Below are positions 1 through 5,524 of a stretch of DNA of 8,937 nt, one piece after another. Origin of the DNA: Desulfonatronovibrio sp. (GTDB lineage Bacteria; Desulfobacterota; Desulfovibrionia; Desulfovibrionales; Desulfonatronovibrionaceae); contig PWPY01000182.1 in the NCBI GenBank assembly GCA_003558575.1, positions 1-8,937 on the forward strand, in the 5' to 3' direction. A program made the position numbers and the translations under genes. The notes beneath the pieces were generated by a model. It did not search any database. It saw nothing but the letters and a program-made list of their open reading frames with translations, and had not been told where the DNA came from. How positions within the stretch are numbered: the first letter of the stretch is position 1; the number at the start of each line of letters is the position of its first letter.

Positions 1-937
1 CAGCCAGAAGATTACCGGCCAGAGTCAGCATTGACACCAGGACAAGATTTCCCATTACAAGAGGATAATCCCTGGCCAGCACAGACTGGTAAAAGAGCTG
101 ACCCAGTCCAGGCAGGGAAAAGATGGATTCAACAATAATGCTTCCACCGATCATGGATGGAACAGAAAGTCCCAGAATGGTAATTACCGGCATAAGAGCA
201 TTACGCATGGCATGTTTGAACACAACAATTCTTGTTGGCAGCCCCTTGGCTTTGGCGGTCAGGATGTAGTCCTGGCGCAGCACCTCAAGCATGGATGTAC
301 GCATGAATCTTGACATTCCAGCAAGCCCGGTAATGGTGAAGACAAAAATGGGAAGGGTCAGATGCCTGAGCAGATCAACAAACTTGCCCCAGAAACTCAG
401 GTACTCAAAGTCAAGGGATGTAACTCCGGATATGGGAAATACAGGCCAGTAAATGCCAAAGGCCATCATGAGCAGTAAAGCAAGCCAGAAGCTGGGCATG
501 GCAAAGCCGATGAAAACAAATATGGTCATGGACCGGTCAAACCATCCCCCCTGATAAAGAGCAGAAAAAACCCCAATGGGGATACTTATTCCCAGAATAA
601 GGATCAGGGAAATAAGATTCAACCCAAGAGTCAGGGGCAGACGTTCCTTGATTTTATCCCATACCGGGCGATTGTCACCACTTAACGATTGCCCGAAATC
701 AAGCTGGACAATCCTTTTGACCCAGCTGGCATATTGAACATGGATGGGTTGGTCCAGACCGTAAATTTTTTCCAGACGCTCCCTGGCTTCAGCCCCAACC
801 GTTGGGCTCAGAGTGGTCTGCATATCTGTAGGTGAACCAGGAGCCAGATGAATAATCCAGAAGCTCAGGATGGTAATGCCCAGAAAAACTGAACAAAGCC
901 ATAAAATTTTGATTAATATGCGTTTAAGTGACTGCAC
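1..937 (-). CDS. DppB/OppB-type ABC transporter permease (3' end missing)
   Basis: Inner-membrane permease subunit of a binding-protein-dependent peptide/nickel-class ABC importer. Conceptual translation gives about 312 residues, open at the left edge; the family is usually 305-340, so only some 10-25 C-terminal residues are missing. Seen: an N-terminal membrane segment (about 11-31) ending in the family's LAPGSP motif, then YGLDQP and DFGQSLS, further hydrophobic segments, and the cytoplasmic EAA loop at about 223-248 (DYILTAKAKG followed by RIVVFKHAMRNAL) that docks on the ATPase. Substrate cannot be told from this subunit; ATPase, second permease and binding protein would lie beyond the edge. 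The start is uncertain: an in-frame TAG at 962-964 limits the reading frame, and no ATG or TTG is available. GTG at 937 is used here, but it lacks a well-spaced Shine-Dalgarno; ATT at 958 has one. It follows gpsA with little or no gap and is probably cotranscribed. Confidence 0.9.
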   Translation of the reverse strand, partial: MQSLKRILIKILWLCSVFLGITILSFWIIHLAPGSPTDMQTTLSPTVGAEARERLEKIYGLDQPIHVQYASWVKRIVQLDFGQSLSGDNRPVWDKIKERLPLTLGLNLISLILILGISIPIGVFSALYQGGWFDRSMTIFVFIGFAMPSFWLALLLMMAFGIYWPVFPISGVTSLDFEYLSFWGKFVDLLRHLTLPIFVFTITGLAGMSRFMRTSMLEVLRQDYILTAKAKGLPTRIVVFKHAMRNALMPVITILGLSVPSMIGGSIIVESIFSLPGLGQLFYQSVLARDYPLVMGNLVLVSMLTLAGNLLA

Positions 938-953
938 CTTCAGAAAAGCCCAA

Positions 954-1952
954 TTAATGTTCTACCTTCAGTTCTCTGGTCATGAGTTCTCCAACAGCCT
1001 CTGCTGGATTTTTTTCCTGAAAAAGGACCTGATACACCTGCCCGGTTATGGGCATTTCCACTTTAATTTCCTGGCTCAGGCGGTAAACAGACTCTGTTGT
1101 TTTGACACCTTCTGCAACGGTTTTGGTATTTGCAAGTATCTCTTTAAGGGTTTGTCCCTGGCCCAGCTTTAACCCCACCTGACGGTTGCGGCTCAAATCT
1201 CCAGTACAGGTAAGAACAAGGTCACCCATGCCTGAAAGTCCCATGAAAGTTTTTTCTCTGGCGCCAAGGGCCACCCCGAAGCGGCTCATCTCCACCAGCC
1301 CTCTGGTAATAAGGGCTGCCCTGGCATCATGGCCAAACTCAAGCCCGTCAGATATACCCGCTGCAATGGCCATAATATTCTTTAAGGCACCTCCAAGTTC
1401 AACCCCTCGAAAGTCTGAATTGGCATAAACCCGGAAAAAATCTGTGGACATTATATCCTGCAAAGTCCTGCCGAGTTCAAGATCACTGCATCCAAGACTT
1501 ACAGCTGTGGGCAGTTTTCTGCTTACCTCATCGGCAAATGAAGGACCGGATATAACTGCATAGTGTGGTTTCCTGCTCTTTAAAGCCTCGCCGATTACAA
1601 TGGACTGAGGCTTCAGTGTTGCAAGCTCAACACCTTTGCTGGCGCATATTACTACCGGGGACTGGGGAAAATAATCAACCAGAGATTCAAGAACCCCGCG
1701 CATGAACTGACATGGAACTGCAACCAAAATGTACTGGCTTCCTGTTATAACTTCCCGGGCGTCACTGCTTACTTCAAGCCTGGCAGACAACTCTATGCCT
1801 GGCAGATACCAGGTATTTTCTCTTTTGGTCCTTATTTCCTGGACCAGCTCTTCTTCCCGGACCCACAAAGCAACTTCAAGTCCCTTTCGACAGAGCATGT
1901 CTGCCAGGGTGGTTCCCCAGCTTCCGCCCCCCAGTACAGCTAATCTATTCAT
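954..1952 (-). CDS. gpsA: NAD(P)-dependent glycerol-3-phosphate dehydrogenase GpsA
   Basis: Cytosolic enzyme reducing dihydroxyacetone phosphate to sn-glycerol 3-phosphate, the backbone precursor of phospholipids. At 332 residues it is the normal family length. Seen: N-terminal Rossmann dinucleotide site GGGSWG (8-13), the NxxYLPG segment (46-52), SKG with Lys106, GPSFA (136-140), and the signature GGALKNIMAIAAG with the expected catalytic Lys191, followed by the HDARAALITRGLVEM helix and the GLSGMGDLVLTCTG loop. The ATG start is preceded by GGAG about 10 nt upstream. It lies 45 bp after an unrecognised secreted-protein gene with no terminator between, and its stop codon touches the permease reading frame. 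Nothing is missing or degenerate. Confidence 0.97.
   Translation of the reverse strand: MNRLAVLGGGSWGTTLADMLCRKGLEVALWVREEELVQEIRTKRENTWYLPGIELSARLEVSSDAREVITGSQYILVAVPCQFMRGVLESLVDYFPQSPVVICASKGVELATLKPQSIVIGEALKSRKPHYAVISGPSFADEVSRKLPTAVSLGCSDLELGRTLQDIMSTDFFRVYANSDFRGVELGGALKNIMAIAAGISDGLEFGHDARAALITRGLVEMSRFGVALGAREKTFMGLSGMGDLVLTCTGDLSRNRQVGLKLGQGQTLKEILANTKTVAEGVKTTESVYRLSQEIKVEMPITGQVYQVLFQEKNPAEAVGELMTRELKVEH
965..969 (-). promoter_or_regulatory. Candidate ribosome binding site for the ABC permease, inside gpsA
   Basis: GAAGG on the minus strand, within the last codons of gpsA, lies 6 nt before an ATT codon (958-956) that is in frame with the permease and shares its final T with the gpsA stop TAA (ATTAA). 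The conventional alternative, GTG at 937, has GAAG directly abutting it, too close to act as a Shine-Dalgarno. The site argues for coupled initiation at ATT, which is rare; moderate to low confidence. Confidence 0.35.
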
Positions 1953-1997
1953 ATAAATCTTTCTCCGGATCGATCTGTATATTCAAAATAATCTTTT

Positions 1998-2432
1998 CTA
2001 CTGCCAGCGGTTCTGCACATATCTGAAAATTTCAGTAACCTTACGATGCATCACAGGATTGAAAGGTCCCTCGGCAGCACTGATATTACACTGACCGTTA
2101 CTTTCAAACACACTTTCAACATACTGCATAACCCCTATAAAAGGTGCAGTATTTGAATTTATCTGTTTTACCTCAACAACAACTGATGAGTGATCTACTT
2201 TATGATAACGTCCCACATAAACACTCCCGTTTCCTTCAATAAACATATTTTCCGGAGTGTGCAGAAAATTACGGTTAATGGTATTAATCCGGGAAAGGGC
2301 AAATTTATGAAAGTTTGAATGCAGAGAATGGTCTTTTTCCAGCAGAATAGCCCCTTCCTGCGCCTGGCACTCTAAAGGGGAAAAGCCAAAAAAAAGTGTG
2401 GTTAACAGCAGGAAAAAAATACTTTTTTTCAT
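1998..2432 (-). CDS. Secreted protein of unknown function, 144 residues
   Basis: I do not recognise a family. The N-terminus is a classic Sec signal peptide: MKK, a hydrophobic stretch (about 5-17), then a likely signal peptidase I site after Cys22-Gln-Ala24, leaving a mature protein of about 120 residues. Cys22 is not in a lipobox (PLEC does not fit), so a lipoprotein is unlikely. The mature part has alternating strand-like segments around SVYVGRYHKVD (70-80) and VVVEVKQI (84-91), a single Cys115, and an end FRYVQNRWQ that looks like the last strand of a small beta or cystatin/NTF2-like fold; that fold is only a guess. The ATG start has GAGGGAA about 8 nt upstream. It follows the strong terminator of the OmpA gene, so it needs its own promoter and probably leads the gpsA-permease unit. 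Confidence 0.8.
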   Translation of the reverse strand: MKKSIFFLLLTTLFFGFSPLECQAQEGAILLEKDHSLHSNFHKFALSRINTINRNFLHTPENMFIEGNGSVYVGRYHKVDHSSVVVEVKQINSNTAPFIGVMQYVESVFESNGQCNISAAEGPFNPVMHRKVTEIFRYVQNRWQ

Positions 2433-2459
2433 AACTGTTCCCTCAATTTAAAATATTCG

Positions 2460-2487
2460 GTCATAATATTTTTTAATAAATCGTAAA
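2460..2487 (-). promoter_or_regulatory. Weak sigma70-like promoter candidate upstream of the secreted-protein gene
   Basis: On the minus strand TTTACG (2487-2482) is followed after 16 nt by TATGAC (2465-2460); each box matches 4 of 6 consensus bases. It lies between the terminator of the upstream unit and the start codon at 2432, in AT-rich DNA where a promoter is expected. TATTAT overlaps the -10 region but has poorer spacing. Position supports it more than sequence does. Confidence 0.3.
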
Positions 2488-2490
2488 CGT

Positions 2491-2525
2491 AAAAAAAGCC
2501 CGGCAACCTGGTAAGGCTGCCGGGC
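2491..2525 (-). terminator. Rho-independent terminator after the VWA-OmpA gene
   Basis: GCCCGGCA (2498-2505) pairs perfectly with TGCCGGGC (2518-2525). The 12-nt interior can add a three-pair inner stem (CCT/AGG) closing a GGTA loop. Reading the minus strand, the hairpin is followed at once by seven T (2497-2491). It begins 9 bp beyond the stop codon of the VWA-OmpA gene and separates that unit from the secreted-protein/gpsA/permease unit. Confidence 0.92.
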
Positions 2526-2533
2526 AAATTGGT

Positions 2534-3607
2534 TTATTTGAGGTTCATTTCAACCCGACGGTTGAGAGATCTGCCTTCTCTTGTACTATTGTCAAACCTT
2601 GGGTTGGTCAGACCATAGCCTTTAGTTTCCAGGCGATCTGCACTTACACCCTGTTCAGCCAGAAAATCTGCAACAGACTGGGCTCTTCTCTGGGACAATC
2701 CCATATTGTACTCAGCTGGACCAATATTACAAGTATGACCTTCAACAACTACTTCTTTGTCACCACGGCCTTTGATAATCTCGGCAGCTTCCCTCAGGAT
2801 ATCCCTGTATTCAGCCTTGATCTGAGCGCTGTCAAAGTCAAAGGTTACATTGCTGAAAACAATTACTTCTTCTGTTGGCTCAGGCTTGGGTTCCGGAGCT
2901 GGCTCAGGTTCTGGAGCAACAACTACCTGCCTAGAATCATAAAAAACATTCTGAATAAAGTCTGCGCGAACAAAATCCTTGGCAATCTCACTGGCATCAG
3001 CCTGAACTGAGCAGGCATTTAGTCCGGCAAGTTCATCTACAAAAGCTTTTTCATCTGCAGTCTCAGCAAGGCTGATGAAATGAAAGCAGATCCTGTTGCC
3101 ATAACGATTGTACATGTCCTGCATAACAGGGAGAGGATCTGGACCAATATTAGACTCACCATCAGTAACAACTACCACTGCCATGCGGTCCTGAAGCCCT
3201 GCCAGCTTTTTATCCAACTCCAGCAGGCCTGACCCCATGGGGGTCTGACGTCCGAAGATATCGAAATCTGTGGGAATAGCTGTTACGGATTCATTGAGAG
3301 CCTGGCGGTTAAAACCGGAAGCTGCCCTGTATTCTTTGTATGGGCCATAAGTATAAACGCCGAAATTGGCCTCAAGCTCAGGAAGCTCATTATTAATGGC
3401 CACAAGAATATCTCTGGCAGCTTTACTTTTGGTCATTCCAAGTGCTTCATAATCAAAGCCCATGGAACCTGAGTTATCAATATAATAAACAAAATTTTCA
3501 GCCTTGGGCTCTATCACTATCTTTGTTTCGGCAAAACTTGTGCTGCCCAGGCCAATAATAAACATTGAAACCAGCGATAGAAAGCATAATTTAGAAAACC
3601 TGATCAT
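2534..3607 (-). CDS. Secreted VWA-domain protein with C-terminal OmpA peptidoglycan-binding domain
   Basis: Predicted periplasmic or outer-membrane-associated protein of 357 residues. Order: signal peptide 1-26 (likely cut after SFA); von Willebrand factor A domain about 38-220 with a complete MIDAS metal site (D44-x-S46-x-S48, T122 in QTPMGSG, D149 in TDGES); a Pro/Glu linker 231-247 (PEPEPAPEPKPEP); and an OmpA/Pal-like domain about 250-357 (VTFDFDSAQI, then NMGLSQRRAQSV, then LNRRVEM). The VWA part suggests protein binding; the OmpA part suggests anchoring to peptidoglycan. The linker resembles a cell-wall spacer. Odd point: Cys293 (GHTC) sits where the family has the diaminopimelate-binding Asp, while the partner Arg308 is kept. 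The start has a near-perfect Shine-Dalgarno (AGGAGGA, 3615-3621). It lies 59 bp after the kinase-like gene and is followed by a strong terminator. There is no N-terminal beta-barrel, so it is not a classical OmpA porin. Confidence 0.93.
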   Translation of the reverse strand: MIRFSKLCFLSLVSMFIIGLGSTSFAETKIVIEPKAENFVYYIDNSGSMGFDYEALGMTKSKAARDILVAINNELPELEANFGVYTYGPYKEYRAASGFNRQALNESVTAIPTDFDIFGRQTPMGSGLLELDKKLAGLQDRMAVVVVTDGESNIGPDPLPVMQDMYNRYGNRICFHFISLAETADEKAFVDELAGLNACSVQADASEIAKDFVRADFIQNVFYDSRQVVVAPEPEPAPEPKPEPTEEVIVFSNVTFDFDSAQIKAEYRDILREAAEIIKGRGDKEVVVEGHTCNIGPAEYNMGLSQRRAQSVADFLAEQGVSADRLETKGYGLTNPRFDNSTREGRSLNRRVEMNLK

Positions 3608-3666
3608 ATAGATTTCCTCCTATTTAAGTTAAAAAGTTAAAACTGTTTTTTAGGTGCCAACAAAAT

Positions 3667-4389
3667 TTACTGTCTGTTGCGTGGTATTAAAACAGAATAA
3701 ACTGTTTTTTCGCCATCTCCATGCAGATCAATCGTACATCCCATATCTTTGGCCACAAAAGCGGCAACTGGAAGCCCCATGCCCAAGTGGCCGGGTTTTG
3801 ATGAACTTCCTTCCTCCCAGGGGTTTAAATCAGGAATGCCGGTAAAAGATAAAATCTCTATGTTGACATTTTCATCAAGGACATCAACACTGATCAAAAG
3901 ACGATTCCTATCAGGATCGTCAATCTCCTGATAAGCTTCCAATACATTTCTTATCCCCTGTTCCAAGCAAACAGTCAAGTGAAAAGGGGAAACCAGCAAA
4001 TTTAAACTGACTTCCTTTACATTCAGCTCACAGGAAACCTTGTGCTTGAAAAAAAGATCATTCTCCCAGAATTGCATCAGCCATGCAAGAAAATCAGCAA
4101 TATTGATCTGAGCTGGATCCTTTTGGGCATAAAATGAACATTGACCATTGTTTTGCAAAGCCTTTACGATTCTGGACATGCCCTTAGCTGATTTTGAAAG
4201 TTTGCTCTCAAAGGCGGCAAGGGGCTGATCCCCGGAACTCCCAGCTTTGGCTACAAGCATGGCCATCTGCATATCCACCACATGGATATAGTTATTCAAG
4301 TTGTGAATCAGTCCACTTACCTTCCTGCCCAGACCATCCATAAGGTACATCTCGGCAAGAGCCATATATCTTTCATTTGTCAGTTTCAC
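3667..4389 (-). CDS. Soluble histidine-kinase-like protein (H-box plus degenerate HATPase)
   Basis: About 240 residues with no membrane segment or sensory domain. Numbering from the GTG start used here, an H-box-like GLIHNLNN places a candidate phospho-histidine at His29, followed by helical sequence. A C-terminal HATPase_c-like region has an N-box-like segment (LEQGIRNVLEAYQEI, about 147-161) and a clear G2-like GHLGMGLPVAAF (about 204-215). The G1 box (normally DxGxG) is not recognisable: the matching stretch reads ILSFTGIPDL. The residue after the histidine is Asn rather than the usual acidic one. It may be a phosphotransfer or scaffold protein or a weak kinase; no receiver domain is nearby. 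Start options are TTG 4431 (no ribosome site), GTG 4389 (GGGG 8 nt upstream, overlapping pilZ by 17 bp) and ATG 4365 (just after the pilZ stop). Tight coupling to the PilZ gene suggests joint function. Confidence 0.75.
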   Translation of the reverse strand: MKLTNERYMALAEMYLMDGLGRKVSGLIHNLNNYIHVVDMQMAMLVAKAGSSGDQPLAAFESKLSKSAKGMSRIVKALQNNGQCSFYAQKDPAQINIADFLAWLMQFWENDLFFKHKVSCELNVKEVSLNLLVSPFHLTVCLEQGIRNVLEAYQEIDDPDRNRLLISVDVLDENVNIEILSFTGIPDLNPWEEGSSSKPGHLGMGLPVAAFVAKDMGCTIDLHGDGEKTVYSVLIPRNRQ

Positions 4390-4912
4390 TTCTATTGCCC
4401 CGGATTTGTTCCCTTTGCTCCTGAAATACAAATTGAACTATTTTTTCGCGGTCTATATCCCTGACACTGGTGAACTCCACTACCCATACAGGAATGTTCT
4501 TCACTTTTGTCCTGCGATGAATCTGCCCGACAATGCCAACAACCTTCAGAGGGAATTGGGATAAGATCAGGGCCATTTCCACCACGTCATCAACATTAAA
4601 AGCTTCATCTGAAATAAACTGAAGTCCTGCACCACTGATTTCTACTACCTCCGCAGCAATGGGAAAGTCATCCTGAATATTTCCCTGATTAAGGAGGCTC
4701 AGAATCATATTAAGTTTTTCATCCATCCCCTTGAGAAAAGCAATGAGTTCTCTTGGTACGTGTGAACCATAAAGATTCTTGGTCGTCTGGTCATCCATAT
4801 CACAGGCAAAGCAGCCTGTAAAAATTGGTTTGGCATCAGCAAAGGGAGTCACCCGGGCATAAGCCTTGATCCTGGTGGAAACCCTTGAATAATTTCTATC
4901 CTGGCTACCCAT
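4373..4912 (-). CDS. PilZ-domain-like protein, putative c-di-GMP effector
   Basis: Cytoplasmic protein of 179 residues. An N-terminal RxxxR (R6-NYS-R10) and a later E91-I-S93-G-A-G96 resemble the two c-di-GMP-binding motifs of PilZ domains (RxxxR and [D/N]xSxxG), with Glu replacing the usual Asp/Asn. Beta-strand-rich sequence follows to about 150. In standard PilZ domains the motifs are roughly 20-35 residues apart; here about 80 separate them, and the insert holds a CxxC pair (C34, C37) and an amphipathic helix (VPRELIAFLKGMDEKLNMIL). A helix of this kind recalls atypical tetrameric PilZ proteins, but that is a guess. The start is ATG 4912, chosen for its GGGAGGA ribosome site, over an in-frame TTG at 4930. 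The gene overlaps or abuts the kinase-like gene downstream and begins 147 bp after the ferredoxin gene, beyond a likely terminator. It could be c-di-GMP-blind. Confidence 0.8.
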   Translation of the reverse strand: MGSQDRNYSRVSTRIKAYARVTPFADAKPIFTGCFACDMDDQTTKNLYGSHVPRELIAFLKGMDEKLNMILSLLNQGNIQDDFPIAAEVVEISGAGLQFISDEAFNVDDVVEMALILSQFPLKVVGIVGQIHRRTKVKNIPVWVVEFTSVRDIDREKIVQFVFQEQREQIRGNRSETDK

Positions 4913-4915
4913 AAA

Positions 4916-4922
4916 TCCTCCC
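4916..4922 (-). promoter_or_regulatory. Ribosome binding site fixing the pilZ-type gene start at 4912
   Basis: GGGAGGA on the minus strand lies 3 nt before the ATG at 4912-4910. It falls inside the six-codon extension read from the in-frame TTG at 4930, which has no comparable site, so the shorter protein is favoured. The spacing is short but workable. Confidence 0.75.
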
Positions 4923-4950
4923 AAACTCAAAATGATGCTGTCAAGAATCT

Positions 4951-4987
4951 AAAAAACCAGTGGCTGAAATATAGACTTTATCCACTG
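4951..4987 (-). terminator. Probable Rho-independent terminator after the NIL-ferredoxin gene
   Basis: CAGTGG (4958-4963) and CCACTG (4982-4987) form a six-pair stem around an 18-nt AT-rich loop, which allows a little further internal pairing. On the minus strand the stem is followed by G and six T (4956-4951). The short stem and long loop make it weaker than the terminator at 2491-2525. It lies about 70 bp beyond the ferredoxin stop and before the PilZ gene, where an operon boundary would be expected. Confidence 0.55.
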
Positions 4988-5059
4988 AGTAACTGCAGAC
5001 ATACATAAAATTTTAAGGTTTTAAAAGTAAAAACTGACTTAAATAAATTACCTCTGTAA

Positions 5060-5494
5060 CTAAAAATCTCCATTGGCCTCTGTCTGCATGGCAGATACCG
5101 GACATATTTTTGTGCACATGCCACAGGCTGTACACTTGCTGCTGTCAAAAAGAACCATCCTGGTGTCCTGATCAAGATAAAGGGCCTTAGTCAGGCACAG
5201 TGCCGTACACATTCCACAATGAGTACATGATTCTTCGTCTCTGTTAATAGAGCGGGCTACATCCTGAATGCTGATCCCATGTTCCTGGAGGTAAGAAATA
5301 CCTTTTTTGTAATCTTCTTCTTTACCCGAAAGTTCAAGAATCATATGCCCCTCTTCCCTGGGACTTATCCTGGCCTTGATAATGTTAAATGTCAGGTCAA
5401 AATGCTTGGCCAGATTATACATCATGGGCCTGCGCACTACATCTGAAGAAAAATGAAGAGAAATTATTTTTGAATACTGACTTGATGAATCCAT
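5060..5494 (-). CDS. NIL-domain ferredoxin with two 4Fe-4S motifs
   Basis: Cytoplasmic iron-sulfur protein of 144 residues. The N-terminal part (about 8-80) matches an NIL domain, the ferredoxin-like fold also found at the C-terminus of MetN methionine ABC ATPases, with the recognisable FDLTFNIIKARI segment (32-43). The C-terminal part carries two full cluster motifs: C90-THC-GMC-TALC100 (no following Pro) and C121-TAC-GMC-TKIC131-P. Such proteins occur in methanogens and sulfate reducers. One type works with a DUF39/COG1900 protein in making homocysteine from aspartate semialdehyde, so an HcyB-like role is possible, but no DUF39 gene is visible here. Start: ATG 5494 is preferred because AGCAGG lies 6 nt upstream; ATG 5521 would add nine residues but has no ribosome site. 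It follows cpoB and is probably the last gene of the ileS-lspA operon. Confidence 0.9.
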   Translation of the reverse strand: MDSSSQYSKIISLHFSSDVVRRPMMYNLAKHFDLTFNIIKARISPREEGHMILELSGKEEDYKKGISYLQEHGISIQDVARSINRDEESCTHCGMCTALCLTKALYLDQDTRMVLFDSSKCTACGMCTKICPVSAMQTEANGDF

Positions 5495-5500
5495 TACAAA

Positions 5501-5506
5501 CCTGCT
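5501..5506 (-). promoter_or_regulatory. Ribosome binding site fixing the NIL-ferredoxin start at 5494
   Basis: AGCAGG on the minus strand lies 6 nt before the ATG at 5494-5492. The earlier in-frame ATG at 5521 is preceded only by an A/T/C-rich run with no purine-rich site, so this motif decides for the 144-residue form. Confidence 0.6.
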
Positions 5507-5524
5507 GTATTGTTGATACATTTT

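Noticed and set aside
870..1172. Plus-strand reading frame of 100 codons over the gpsA/permease junction
   Set aside because: It lies antisense to gpsA and the permease, both with clear family motifs; its own product shows no recognisable domain and no upstream ribosome site worth noting.
3627..3642. Tandem eight-base repeat AGTTAAAA AGTTAAAA before the VWA-OmpA gene
   Set aside because: Two copies of an AT-rich octamer in an AT-rich gap are easily due to chance; no operator symmetry is visible.
3644..3660. TTGGCAC (minus strand, 3660-3654) upstream of the VWA-OmpA gene, resembling the -24 box of sigma54 promoters
   Set aside because: The GC expected at -12 with 10-nt spacing is AC here, and no other downstream match fits. 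Read as a sigma70 -35, it has no convincing -10 at 16-18 nt.
4390..4431. Longer kinase-like protein starting at TTG 4431
   Set aside because: No purine-rich ribosome site precedes it, and the 14 extra residues lie wholly within the pilZ gene in another frame without family-like character.
4939..4944. Perfect TTGACA (minus strand) upstream of the PilZ-type gene
   Set aside because: At the proper 17-nt spacing the sequence is the ribosome binding site and start region, with no TATAAT-like -10 and no room for a leader.
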